The position numbers and the translations under genes are program-made. Below, one piece after another: positions 54,101 to 63,204 of a DNA stretch of 64,000 nt. The first letter of the stretch is position 1. The number at the start of each line of letters is the position of its first letter. The notes beneath the pieces are model-generated. The model was not told where the DNA came from and searched no databases. It was given only the letters and a program-made list of their open reading frames with translations. The DNA comes from JACVRW01 sp963811055 (GTDB taxonomy: Bacteria > Actinomycetota > Thermoleophilia > Solirubrobacterales > Thermoleophilaceae): positions 248,001 to 312,000 of the forward strand of contig CAWEPQ010000020.1 in assembly GCA_963811055.1 (NCBI GenBank), given 5' to 3'.

Positions 54101-54448
54101 GGCCTGGTGGTGGCCCGCCAGCGGCCGGCCACAGCAAAGGGGGTCACGTTCATGCTGCTCGAGGACGAGCACGGCACCATCAACCTCATCATTCCTCCGC
54201 CCGTCTACGAGCGCTTCCGGCTGGCGGTGCGATCAGAGCCGCTGCTGCTGGCCACCGGCCGCCTCGAGCGCCGCGAAGGGACGATGAACATCGTGGTCGA
54301 CCGGATCGAGCGCCTCGAGCGCCCCGACCTGCCGCGGGCGGAGATCAAGCACATCGAGCCGCGCCGGTCGTGGAGCACCGAGACCCAGGAGGAGGCCGAC
54401 CTGCGGGCGGTGGTGCCGGCGGCCCACAGCTTCGGGCGGCGCGGCTGA
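51110..54448 (+). CDS. dnaE2: Error-prone DNA polymerase III alpha subunit DnaE2
   Basis: About 1112 residues. N-terminal PHP domain with ELHCHSAYSFLDGASHP and LALTDHDGL, retaining metal-binding His/Asp. The C-family palm has GRGRGSSVSSIVCYL and the catalytic PDIDLDFPRDIRD near 418. FQDQVLEVAMAFAGFRAGEAEGLRRAMSRRR and GFSGFGFPKAHSAAFGLLAYQ follow. A clamp-binding type motif QLALPL lies near 930, and an OB-fold (VRVAGLVVARQRPATAKGVTFMLLEDEHG) closes the protein. The length and lack of the extended DnaE1 C-terminus fit DnaE2. It performs translesion synthesis with ImuB under LexA control. Start set at GTG 51110 to match the family N-terminus (SYVELH); probably leaderless. Confidence 0.93.
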   Translation: MSYVELHCHSAYSFLDGASHPTELAGVAAEQGHSALALTDHDGLHGAMEMAGALRALGVRPITGAELTLDDGTHLTLLCETRQGYTNLCRLITSAHWRTRRWAREGWTEPAPGVRAGRRPSQDPLDDQPAVTLEEIEHNAEGLVCLSGCARDGAVASRVEAGDHPGAAAIARRLLRAFGPERLRIELQRPFARNDRRRNRLLGELAERLGVPCVATGNVHVHAFERVPLQDAMVAVRLGATLDETEPRRRGNSSHVLAPPERMAERFREHPGAVEETGRLAERLRFDLTEDLGYRYPGSEDESADRRLAELCGSRMDERYGSRSIRAAAESRLEEELRVIRHLGLSGFFLLHRDLLELAREVAVDVRGPESARRLLPPGRGRGSSVSSIVCYLTGLSHVDPVENELFLGRFLNEELTALPDIDLDFPRDIRDVLIPRVHDRYGRDRCALVAAFATFQVRSAVRDFAKALGLPPGEIERLARAVDPWKTRNDIEGDVPPGRSPRWEALVRLARDAWSLPRHQSQHPGGMVISTQPLIDLCPVQPASMEGRQMVQWDKDSCGDAGFLKIDLLGLGMLSAVERCVDEIARVRGERIDLSRIPYDDQEVYGSIQEAETMGVFQIESRAQMQSLVRTRPENLDDLTVQVALVRPGPIQGGAVHPYIERRKRLREDPSFQVPYLHPSLEPVLRDTLGAIVFQDQVLEVAMAFAGFRAGEAEGLRRAMSRRRSEAAIRAYEEKFVAGAMANRASREVAEKVWSQIVGFSGFGFPKAHSAAFGLLAYQSTWLRVHYGPEFLCALLNEQPMGFYPPDTLVHEAQRRGMAVLSPSVVMSQAECRVETAAPLAVRVGLGYVNGVREQEVRAMVEERERGGGWRSLGDLAGRSGAFAETLGRLAWAGACDELVDGAEESRRRRALWELGVAVPGNAVPEGTQLALPLEPHEGPELRALSAWERMLADYGSTGITLREHPLELMRPSLPGDLRTSEELERHQDGRRVRVAGLVVARQRPATAKGVTFMLLEDEHGTINLIIPPPVYERFRLAVRSEPLLLATGRLERREGTMNIVVDRIERLERPDLPRAEIKHIEPRRSWSTETQEEADLRAVVPAAHSFGRRG

Positions 54449-54479
54449 CTTGGCCAGGCGCGCGGGGCCTGTCTCCGTC

Positions 54480-54527
54480 GCGCATCCTCGTTCGAGGACC
54501 AACGACGGTCCTCGTCCGAGAATGCGC
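54480..54527 (+). repeat. 48-nt inverted repeat downstream of dnaE2
   Basis: The 21-base arms 54480-54500 and 54507-54527 are complementary at 18 positions (GCGCAT.CTCG..CGAGGACC) around a 6-nt loop. It lies in the 233-nt gap between the convergent dnaE2 and M48 genes and is long for a terminator; there is no T-tract directly after it. A short TTTACAAAAG stretch follows at about 54606. The rest of the gap holds no recognisable gene. Confidence 0.6.
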
Positions 54528-54681
54528 AACGTCGCCACCCGCGACACCGTCGCTGGGCGCTAAGCGACGACGAACGGCCCGCCGGGAGGATATGTCCCTC
54601 ATCGCTTTACAAAAGAGAGGGGCCCTGCTTCGCTCGTCGAGCGGCTGCCGGAGACAGGACCCGCGAGCCCGGGCGATCGCG

Positions 54682-55680
54682 CTACGGCGCCTCGTCCCCG
54701 CTCCCGCGGGTCTTCTTCAGCCAGTCCCCGAGCTGCTGGCCCACGTCGCCGATCGACGATCCGGCTGCCTGGAACGCGCCCGAGATGCGGTCGCCGTAGA
54801 AGGCTCCGGCGGCGTCAGCCTCCTCGCGCGCGGAGGCCTCGTCGCCGCGGCGCACGTATTCGCCGCGAACGAGCGCGTCGTAGTCGCCCTCGTGCACCCA
54901 GTCGAGCAGGAGCCGCACCCTGCGGACCGGCATCGGATGAGTGATCTGGAGGTCCTGGAGCAGTCGGGTCATGCGCTCCAGCCCGCTTCCGGTCTCGGAG
55001 TAGTCCATTCCCTGGGCGATGAAAGCGTCGAGGTTCAGGTCGTCGGCCGCCTCACCGGCTGACAGCACCATCAGCGCCCTGCAGACCGCGAGCGGGTCAC
55101 GGGTGACCACCGCCGCACCGCGATCGCACGACAGCTCGGCCGCGCGCGCCCATTCGAGCAGCGCGAGCCGGATGGCCAGCAGCGGCAGCCCGGCGAGTAT
55201 CGGCAGCCGCACCGATGAGCCCATTCGCAGCAGGATCAGGAGAGCGGTCCGGTAGAGCACGTGGTCGGAGTGCACGTGGGCGGCCTCGTGGGCGAGCACC
55301 ACCCGGCGTCCGTCGTCGTCGAGGATCCGCACCAGCTCCGAGTTGAGGACCACGATCGGCTTGTCGGTGCCGAACGTGAACGCGTTGGCCAGCGGGAACT
55401 GCGTCAGGTAGAGGTCGGGCACCGGCTCCAGGTCCAGGGTGTTGAACACCTGCCGGTGGAGCACCCAGATGCCGGGCAGCTGCTGCTGGCCCAGCCGCAC
55501 TGCCGACCCGAGCGAGGCTGCCCGCAGAGCGCGCTCGTAGCCGAGCGCAACGAGCTTGCGGACCACCTGATCGAGGTAGGGAACCTTGGCGAGGGCGGCC
55601 GTGGCGGCCCGGTCGGCCGGGTGCTGATAGGCCCGCGGAGAGATGCAGGGCAGCTTCCATGCGACCTCTGGCTGAGCCAC
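54682..55680 (-). CDS. M48-family zinc metallopeptidase
   Basis: 332 residues. The zinc motif is VLAHEAAHVHSDH near residue 130, with the third ligand Glu in WARAAELSCDRG near 181. Between them lie hydrophobic stretches (LYRTALLILLRMGSSVRLPILAGLPLLAI) that suggest membrane association. LYLTQFPLANAFTFGTDKPIVVLNSELV is typical of HtpX/Ste24-like M48 peptidases. The C-terminal ~60 residues are charged and Gly/Ala-rich. Role is probably membrane-protein quality control (inference). Divergent from the DUF72 gene. Confidence 0.9.
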   Translation of the reverse strand: MAQPEVAWKLPCISPRAYQHPADRAATAALAKVPYLDQVVRKLVALGYERALRAASLGSAVRLGQQQLPGIWVLHRQVFNTLDLEPVPDLYLTQFPLANAFTFGTDKPIVVLNSELVRILDDDGRRVVLAHEAAHVHSDHVLYRTALLILLRMGSSVRLPILAGLPLLAIRLALLEWARAAELSCDRGAAVVTRDPLAVCRALMVLSAGEAADDLNLDAFIAQGMDYSETGSGLERMTRLLQDLQITHPMPVRRVRLLLDWVHEGDYDALVRGEYVRRGDEASAREEADAAGAFYGDRISGAFQAAGSSIGDVGQQLGDWLKKTRGSGDEAP

Positions 55681-55733
55681 GATCTCACCCTACCCTCGCG
55701 CCGACGCTCCCGGGCCGTCACCATTCGCCGGTG

Positions 55734-56645
55734 ATGGCAGGCCGAATCATCGTTGGCACCTCCAGCTGGGCCGATCCGGGCTTCGTCAAGGAGTGGTATC
55801 CGCCGAAGATGCCGGCGAAGGAGCGCCTGCCGTTCTACGCCCAGCGCTTCGAGGCCGTGGAGCTGAACTCGAGCTTCTACGCCATTCCCGACCGCAACGT
55901 GGTCCGCGGCTGGGTGGACGCCACACCCGACCACTTCACCTTCGACGTGAAGGTGCACCGTGCCCTCTCCAGGCACTCGGCTCAGCTCGACTCGCTGCCC
56001 CCGGACATGCGCGACCACGTGAAGACGAACCAGCGCGGCCGGGTGCTGCTCACCGAGGAGCTGGAGGACGCTCTTGCCCGGAGGCTGGTGGAGGAGACCA
56101 CGCCGCTGGCCGAGGCGGGAAAGCTGGGCGCCTTCCTGGTTCAGCTGACTCCCGCGTTCGCTCCCGGCAAGCACGATCTGCGCGAGCTGGACAACCTGGT
56201 TTCGGTGCTGCGCTCGCGCCCGGTGGCGATCGAGCTGAGGCACCGCGCCTGGGTGTCGAAGGACCGCATCGACGCGACGCTCGGGTGGTTTAGCGAGCGG
56301 GGGGTGGCGTTCGTCTGCGTGGACGCGCCACCGGGAGAGCACGTGCCGATCATGCCGCCGATAGACGCCGCGACCCGAGACGACCTGGCGTACTTCCGGA
56401 TCCACGGACGCAACACGGACGGCTACATGACGGGCAAGACCGTGGCCGAGCGGTTCGGGTGGCGCTACGAGGATCACGAGCTCGAGGAGATCGGCGAGCG
56501 CACGCGAGGGCTGGCGGAGAGCGCCGGCGAGGTGCATGTGCTCTTCAACAACAACCGCGATGACGACGCGCCCACTGCCGCGCTGAGGTTCCGGGCGCTG
56601 CTCGGCCAGGAGCCGACCGCGGAGGAGCAGCTGACCCTTGAGTGA
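55734..56645 (+). CDS. DUF72 family protein (YecE-like)
   Basis: 303 residues from ATG 55734, which gives the conserved start AGRIIVGTSSWADPGFVKEWYP. Further matches to the DUF72 TIM-barrel pattern: YAQRFEAVELNSSFYAIP, FTFDVKVHRALSRH, LGAFLVQLTPAF, VAIELRHRAWV, FVCVDAPPG, AYFRIHGRN, and EVHVLFNNNRDDDAP. The biochemical role is unknown. The GTG three bases upstream is an alternative start. Its 3' end overlaps the TTG of the M36 protease gene by eight bases. Confidence 0.9.
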   Translation: MAGRIIVGTSSWADPGFVKEWYPPKMPAKERLPFYAQRFEAVELNSSFYAIPDRNVVRGWVDATPDHFTFDVKVHRALSRHSAQLDSLPPDMRDHVKTNQRGRVLLTEELEDALARRLVEETTPLAEAGKLGAFLVQLTPAFAPGKHDLRELDNLVSVLRSRPVAIELRHRAWVSKDRIDATLGWFSERGVAFVCVDAPPGEHVPIMPPIDAATRDDLAYFRIHGRNTDGYMTGKTVAERFGWRYEDHELEEIGERTRGLAESAGEVHVLFNNNRDDDAPTAALRFRALLGQEPTAEEQLTLE

Positions 56646-59600
56646 GCGCGCCCGCCGCGGTCTGAGGCTCGCCCTGGCGGCAGTGGCCGTCTGCGCGTGC
56701 GCCGGGCCGGCGCGGGCGGCTGATCCCGAGCGCGACAGCTTCGAGGCCGCCGAGGACTCCACGGCCGAGGTGCCCGCGCAGGTGGACGACGCCCGCGACG
56801 AGCTGAAGGAGGACCTGGGGAGCCAGGGCCTCCTGACCGTGGACGACGCGAGCGGGGCGGTGCGCTTCCTCGCGCAGCTCGATGGGTTCCTCGACAGCAC
56901 GCCCAACGACGATCCGGCCGGCGCCGCGCGTGACTACCTCACCGATCAGGCCGAGGTGTTCGGAGTCGAGCCCGCGGACATCGACGCCCTGGTGCGTGAC
57001 CGACCAGGGGAGCTCCGAGGGAATCCAGAGCGTGGAGTTCATGCAATCGGTGGACGGGGTGCCGATCGTGGACTCCTCGCTCGAGGCGCATCTCGACGAG
57101 GACGGCCGCCTGCTGTCCATCACGGGTGGCCTGGTGCCGGATCCGACCCTCGACACGACCGATCCCGAGGTGACCCGCGCCGAGGCGCTCGATGCGGCCA
57201 CGGAGGGCGTGGCGGGGCCGGACACGGCCTACGACGGAAACTTGGTGGGGTACACGTCCGGGGACGAGCTGCGGCTGGCCTGGCGGGTGATGGTCGACGC
57301 CTCCTCCACCGGCAACTACGACACGCTCGTGGACGCCGAGACCGGCGAGGTGGTGCGCCGGACCAACCTCGTCAAGTTCGACCGCCAGGTCACGGTGTTC
57401 GACAACTATCCGGGCGCCGCGGAGGGCGGTACCGCCGGCCCGCAGTCGCTGGTGCCCTACCTCCCGTCGAACCCCACGCGACTGTTCGGCGCCAACGTCC
57501 ACGCCTTCGTGGACAGCGACGACCTGGTGCCGGGGCCGAACTTCAACGTGTTCGCGCCGCCCTCGGGCCAGGAGACCCCGCCGAGCTCCGGCACCGACTT
57601 CATCTACCCGTTCGCGGAGCACGTGACCGGGGACTACGACTGCGGCGCGGCATTCCGGTGCAGCTGGGACCCGAAGACGCCGTTCGACTGGACCGCCGAC
57701 GGCGACCAGGCGGCCACGCAGCTCTTCTACTACGTGAACAGGTTCCACGACCACCTCGAGACCGCGCCAGGGATCGGGTTCGACCAGGAGAACTTCGAGG
57801 GCAGCAGCGACCGGGTGGTGGCCCAGGCGCAGGACGGGGCCGCCAAGCAGGACGTGGAGGGCGACACGCCCGGCTTCCCCGGCGCCCAGCACGCGAACAA
57901 CGCCAACATGCTGGTGCTGCCCGCGGCCCCGGACTCCACGCCAGGCGCGTTCATGCAGATGTACCTCTGGGACCCGACGCGCGACGCGGACCTCGACGAG
58001 GAGCCCAACTACCGGCCGGTACACGGCGGCGACGACCCCTCGCTGGTGTTCCACGAGTACACGCACGGGCTCAACAACCGGCTGGTGACCGACGCGCAGG
58101 GCTACGGCGCGCTGAACGGCGCGCAGGCCGGGGCGATCGACGAGGGCACCGCCGACTGGTACGCGCTCGACTACCTGGTGGGCGACGGCACCAATCCCTA
58201 CCTGTCGGACGACGGGAGCGCCCCCGACGTGACCCTCGCCCGTTACGAGGTGGAAGGTCCCACCGGCCTGCGCACCCAGGCGATCGACTGCCCGGTGGGC
58301 GAGAACGACCCGGCCTGCCCCAACGCCGGTGGGAGCGCCGGCGGCGGCGGATACACCTACGGCGACTTCGCCAGGATCCGGGGCGGCGCCGAGGTTCACG
58401 ACGACGGCGAGATCTGGGCGCAGACGCTGTGGGAGCTTCGGCGGCGCCTGATCACGACCTACGGATCGGCGCTCGGGATCGAGCGTGCGCGCACGCTCGT
58501 GACGGGTGGCCTGAGGCTTTCGCCGCCCAACCCGTCGTTCCTCGACATGCGCAACGCCATCCTGCTCGCCGACGAGCAGGCGGGCATCAACGGCGTGGAC
58601 CGGGCGCTCATCTGGGACGTGTTCGCCAACCGGGGGATGGGATACGCGGCGTCCGCGGTCGACACCGATGACGCGCACCCGCTCCAGGACTTCTCCCGGC
58701 CACCCGCATCGGTGGCGGGCACCGGCAGCGTCGCCGGAACCGTGCGCGACCTGAACACCGGCGCGCCGATCCGGAATGCGCTCGTGGCCTTCGCCGGCCA
58801 CGACAGCGGACTCGGGGAGGACCTCTCCACCCGCACCTCCGCCACCGGCGGCTACCGCATCGACGGGGTGCCCGCGCCACGCGTGTGGAGCTTCCTCACC
58901 GTTGCCGGCGCCGGAGGCTACGACCGCACCAGCATCCCCAGCGTGGTGGTCCCGCGCGGTGCCGTGGCCACGCGCAACGTCAATCTCCGGCGCAACTGGG
59001 CGCTCGCGTCCGGCGGTACGACCGCCAGGAAGCTGACCGGGCCGGACTTCACGCCGTTCGGCTGCGGCCCGGGCTCCACGATCGACGGCACGCGCAGGGG
59101 GGTGTGGAGCACCTACGGGTCAGGACCGGGCTCGGTCGGCCCGGGGCCGAAGGAGCTGTTGCTCACCCTGCCGGCGCCGATCACCGTGGGCGAGGTGAGG
59201 ATCGACCCGAGCAGCGGATGCGGCGACCCGGCGGCCTCGGCGCCTGGCGGGCTACGTCGTGCAGGTGTCCGCCACCGGCACGTCGTTCTCCACCGTCGCG
59301 CAGGGCACGTTCGGGCCGGCCAACGTGGGCAGGGCCAATGCGGTGCCGCTCAGCTCGCGCCTGGGCGGCGTGCGCTACGTGAAGCTGCGGGCGGTGAGCT
59401 CGCAGGGCAGCTCACCGTTCATGGACGTGGCCGAGGTGCAGGTGTTCGCTCCGCTGCCGACCCCCACGCCGCGGCCGCCCGACCCACCCGAGCCGCCGGT
59501 GGTCCAGAAGCTCAGGTTCCTCACGTCGCGGGCCAAGCTGAGCAAGCGCAGGGCGTTCGTGTGGAAGCTGCAGGGGCCGAAGGGGGCGCGCGCGAACGCA

Positions 59601-59837
59601 CAGTTCACCGTGAAGGTCCGGAAGGGCCGGACCACGCGCAAGCAGGTGCTGGCCAGGGCCGCCTTCCGCCTCAGCTCGTCCACCGGGCGAGCCCGCGTGG
59701 TGGTGCGCGTATCGCGCCGGACGCTGCGGCGCATCCGCGCGCGGAAGCTGCGGGTCACGGTGACCGTCCGCGCCGCCGGGCAGCGGCGCTCTGACACCTT
59801 CGCGCTCAGCCGGCCGAAGCCGTCCCGCAGGCGCTAG
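56638..59837 (+). CDS. Secreted M36 (fungalysin-like) metalloprotease, multidomain (two frameshifts)
   Basis: About 1,065 residues after repair. A TTG start with GGAGGAG upstream gives a signal peptide (GLRLALAAVAVCACAGPARA). An FTP-type propeptide (ARDYLTDQAEVFGVEPADI, RLAWRVMVDASSTGNYDTLVDAETGEVV) precedes the M36 domain with zinc motif VFHEYTHGLNNR near 471 and Glu in DEGTADWYA. Then follow a carboxypeptidase-regulatory-like beta domain (GTVRDLNTGAPIRNALVAF), an F5/8-type discoidin-like domain (ASGGTTARKLTGPDF..., YVKLRAVSSQG) and a basic C-terminal beta domain. Extra bases near 56995 and 59240 break the frame. It probably degrades extracellular protein and could supply the peptide importer. 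Confidence 0.85.
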
Positions 59838-60239
59838 CCGCGCCGGAGCTCGAACCAGACCTTGGTGGCGCCGGAATCGTGATCGGCGCCCCAGCGGTCT
59901 GCGAGCCGCTCGACGAGGAAGAGTCCCCATCCCGAGCGGTCGGCGCGCGGCGCGCCGGTGTTGGCGGGGTCGAATCCCGGCCCCTCGTCGGTCACCTCGG
60001 TCCAGACCGACGACGGGCCCGACGAGCACGCGGACCACAACGGTGTCGGCGCGGGCGTGCTTGACGCTGTTGGTCACAAGCTCGGTGATGAGCAGGCGGA
60101 GCGTCTCCATCAGGGGCGGGTCGATGTCGGCCCGCAGGCGCCCGAGGGCCCCGCGCGCAGTCGCGGCTGCCTCAGGGCCTCCGCTGAGCCGCAGGCTCAG
60201 GGAGTCGCCGGCGGCCGACTGGCTGCCCGGTGCATTCAT
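59834..60239 (-). CDS. RsbW-like serine kinase / anti-sigma ATPase (frame-shifted)
   Basis: About 134 residues after repair. N-box ELVTNSVKHA carries the expected Asn; G1 box is VTDEGPGFDP and the G2 region SGWGLFLVERLADRWG, so unlike the protein at 9770 this ATPase site looks intact. The frame breaks at GGGCCC 60015-60020; dropping one base restores VGPSSVWTEVTDEG. Such kinases phosphorylate anti-anti-sigma factors and are countered by PP2C phosphatases like the one encoded just upstream on the same strand. Its stop overlaps the convergent protease stop in a shared CTAG. Confidence 0.82.
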
Positions 60240-60403
60240 TGCAAGCGGTATGCCCGCGTGCCGGAGCGTCCCCTGACGCCCCTCGGTGGGGGTACTGAAA
60301 CTGATACGACCTTCTCCCGTTTAGCTCGATTTGCCCGGAATCTCTGCCTGCCTGTAACTCATTGTCCACAGGGCAGCCCCTTACCAAACCTCCCGAGCCG
60401 GAA

Positions 60404-62437
60404 TCAACCCCCAGGGCGGTCCGCCACGCGGAGCACGAGCACGGCGATGTCGTCGCGGGGATGGCCGCCCTGCGAGCGCACCGCCTCCTCCTCCACGCGC
60501 GCGGCGATCGCGTCCGCGCCCTTGCCGGCGCACGTGGACAGGAGCTCCATCAGCTGCTCCTCCTCGAGGCCGCCGTCGCCGCGCTCCTCGATCACGCCGT
60601 CGGTGTAGAAGACGAGCGCGTCGCCCGGCGCCAGCTCCACGGAGCGGTCCTCGAAGCTCGGGTCCGACACTACGCCGAGCAGCGTGCCCGGCGCTCCCAC
60701 GGTTTGCACCTCGCCGTCCGGGCGCACGAGCAGGGGGAGGGGGTGGCCGCCGCTGGCGAAGCCGAGCCGCACCCCGCTCTCGACCGACTCGAGGTAGGCG
60801 TAGGCGACGGTGCAGAAGCGGCGGTCGGTGCGCTGGCGCAGCAGCGCCTCGTTCAGCACGTGGAGCCCGCGGCTGGGCAGGCGCTCGCGCATGGCGGCGG
60901 CGCGCAGGGTGTAGCGGGCCAGCGCCGTCACGGCCGCCGCGTCCGGTCCCTTCCCGCATACGTCGCCCATCACCACCGTCCATCCGCGGCCGCCGCTCGA
61001 GAACAGGTCGTAGAAGTCGCCGCCCATGTCGTGGCCCTCGCCGGTGGGCCGGAAGCGGGCCGCGCTCTCGATCCCGGGGATCTCGGGGAGCTCGGAGGGC
61101 AGCAGGCTCTCCTGGAGGGTCCGCGCGATGTAGGCGCGCTCGCCGTAGAGGCGGGCGTTCTCGACCGCGGTCGCGCACCGGCGTGCCAGCTCCTCGGCCA
61201 GGTCGAGGTCGCGCCGGTCGAAGCGCCGGCCGGAGGGCCCGGTGACGAACGTCATCGCCCCGAGCGTCCCGCTGCGGGCCACCATCGGCACGGTCATCGC
61301 CGAGCGCATCCCGAGCTCCATCACGAGCTCGTAGTGGCGCTCGTCCTCGGTCACCCGGTGGATCAGCTCGCTGGGCACCTCGTCCGCGAACTCCGAGCGC
61401 CCGGTGCGGATCACGTTCGCGGGACCGGTCGGCTGGTCGGCGCGTGGCGGGTAGCGGCGACTCACCTCGAGGCCCTTCTCGAGCATCTCGGGGTCCGTGT
61501 GGGCGAGCGCCACGCGCTCGAGCTCGCCGTCCACGCGCAGGATGTCCACCGCGCACCAGTCCGCCACCTCCGGCACCGCCAGGCGCGCCACACGCTCCAG
61601 CACCTCGTCGGGGTCGAGTGAGGAGGCGAGGATCCGGCTGCTCTCGGAGAGAAAGCGCTCGGCCAGCTCGGAGCGCTTGTGAGAGGTGATGTCCTCGATC
61701 ACGTTGATCGCCATCCGCAGGAAGCCGTCGTCGTCGCGCACCGGGGTCGACTTGACCACCGACCAGCGCTCCTCGCCCGTGGCGCGCACCCGGAAGCGGA
61801 TGATGGCCTCGGCCACGCCCTCGCCGGAGAGCGCGCGGCGGCCCGGCAGGTCCTCGGGCGGAAACGGCTGGCCGGCCTCCGTGTAGAGGTCGAAGCGGGC
61901 GAGGATCTCCTGAGGCGGCGTGGCCATCAGCTCCTCGCGCGTCTCGAACCCGAGCGTCGTGAGGGCCGCGTCGTTCGCGTAGATGAGGTCGCCGTCGGGT
62001 CCCTGGCCGGTCACCGCGTCGGCGATGCCGCTGAGCATGGCCTCCATCTCGTCCTTGGCCCGCGTGGCCTCCTCGCGTGCGTCGCGCTCACGCTCGAGCA
62101 GGTCTTCGCGCCGCTCCCGGTGCCGGCTGAGCGCCACGGACATCGCACCCACGATGGCCACGGCGAGCATGCCGATCACGTGCTGCAGGGACCCGAAGGC
62201 GTCACTTGCCGCCCCGAGGGGAACCGCCAGCGCGAACGCGTAGACGGCCACGATCGTCGTGCGCCTCGGTCCGGCTCCGGTGGCCGCCAGCAGCGGCCCG
62301 GCCGCCAGCAGCTCCACGAGCACGGCCCGTTCGCCGAGCAGGACGTCGAATACGGCCAGTGCCGTAACGAGTCCCAGAGCTAGTACGAAGGTGTCCCTGG
62401 GGTCAGACAGGGACCACCTCGGCGAGTTCGAATCCAA
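60404..62437 (-). CDS. PAS-GAF-PP2C (SpoIIE-type) serine phosphatase with membrane anchor
   Basis: 677 residues. About four N-terminal hydrophobic helices (residues 18-105) precede a short coiled coil (RHRERREDLLERERDAREEATRAKDEM), a PAS domain (~130-255; DGDLIYANDAALTTLGFETREELM), a GAF domain (~265-425) and a SpoIIE/PP2C domain (~430-675). The phosphatase metal sites are visible: MGGDFYDLF, MGDVCGKG, FYTDGVIEERG and HPRDDIAVLVL. It resembles RsbU/RsbP-type phosphatases that reactivate anti-anti-sigma factors in response to signals. The start is TTG 62437. It lies 164 nt from the RsbW-like gene on the same strand, a natural partner pair. Confidence 0.93.
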   Translation of the reverse strand: MDSNSPRWSLSDPRDTFVLALGLVTALAVFDVLLGERAVLVELLAAGPLLAATGAGPRRTTIVAVYAFALAVPLGAASDAFGSLQHVIGMLAVAIVGAMSVALSRHRERREDLLERERDAREEATRAKDEMEAMLSGIADAVTGQGPDGDLIYANDAALTTLGFETREELMATPPQEILARFDLYTEAGQPFPPEDLPGRRALSGEGVAEAIIRFRVRATGEERWSVVKSTPVRDDDGFLRMAINVIEDITSHKRSELAERFLSESSRILASSLDPDEVLERVARLAVPEVADWCAVDILRVDGELERVALAHTDPEMLEKGLEVSRRYPPRADQPTGPANVIRTGRSEFADEVPSELIHRVTEDERHYELVMELGMRSAMTVPMVARSGTLGAMTFVTGPSGRRFDRRDLDLAEELARRCATAVENARLYGERAYIARTLQESLLPSELPEIPGIESAARFRPTGEGHDMGGDFYDLFSSGGRGWTVVMGDVCGKGPDAAAVTALARYTLRAAAMRERLPSRGLHVLNEALLRQRTDRRFCTVAYAYLESVESGVRLGFASGGHPLPLLVRPDGEVQTVGAPGTLLGVVSDPSFEDRSVELAPGDALVFYTDGVIEERGDGGLEEEQLMELLSTCAGKGADAIAARVEEEAVRSQGGHPRDDIAVLVLRVADRPGG

Positions 62438-62471
62438 GCGAGTTCGAGCTTACCTCCGCGACAATGCGGGC

Positions 62472-63204
62472 GTGGAGGTTTGGGACCGAGATCCCAGCGG
62501 GGTCAGGAGGGTGCGCGCGGACAACCCGTCGCCGCTCACTCTGGACGGCACGAACAGCTATGTGCTGGGTGCCTGGGTGGTGGATCCCGGACCCGGCCGA
62601 CCCGGCGCATCTCGAGGCCGTCAGGGCGGCGGTGGGCGGGCCGATCGAGGGCGTGGTGCTCACCCATTCGCATCAGGACCACTCCGAGGGCGCCGATGCG
62701 CTCGGGGCGCCCGTCACGCTGCCGCGGGAGGGCGAGGAGGTCGGTCCCTTCACGGCGCTCTCCACGCCCGGCCATTCCTCCGACAGCGTGTGCCTCGTGA
62801 CGGGCCGCATCTGCTTCACGGGCGACACCGTGCTCGGCCGTGGCAGCGTCTTCATCGCGCCCGGCGAGGGGTCGCTGGCCGCCTACCTGGCCTCGCTCGA
62901 GCGCCTCCGGAGCCTGGATCTCGAGGTGCTCTGCCCGGGGCACGGACCGTACGTGTGGGATCCCGCGTCCAAGCTCACCGAGTACATCGAGCACAGGCGC
63001 GACCGCGAGCGCCGGCTCCTGGATGCCCTCGGCGCCGGGCGCCGCTCCACCGGCGACCTGCTCGACTCCGCCTGGTCGGACGCCCCCGCCCACCTGCGGC
63101 CCGCGGCGGCGATGTCCCTGGCCGCGCATCTGGAGAAGCTGCGCGACGAGGGGCGCCTGCCGGCGGGCGTGGAGGATCCGGCCTCAGGCGGGCACGGGCT
63201 CTGA
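62472..63204 (+). CDS. MBL-fold hydrolase, LACTB2/RNase-like (frame-shifted)
   Basis: About 243 residues after repair. The N-terminus VRRVRADNPSPLTLDGTNSYVLG is in one frame from GTG 62472. After an extra C near 62592-62594 the second frame carries the metal motif VLTHSHQDHSEGADAL, then STPGHSSDSVCL, CFTGDTVLGRG and LCPGHGPYVWDP, ending in a winged-helix-like tail (LLDSAWSDAPAHLRPAAAMSLAAHLEKLRDEG). The NPSPLTLDGTN opening and C-terminal winged helix fit the beta-lactamase-like protein 2 group of MBL hydrolases. The 3' end overlaps the convergent EamA gene by 21 bases. Confidence 0.87.

Noticed and set aside
56357..56364. GCCGATAG inside the DUF72 gene (and another at 429-436)
   Set aside because: Both lie within coding sequence, without a -35 partner or a downstream start codon.
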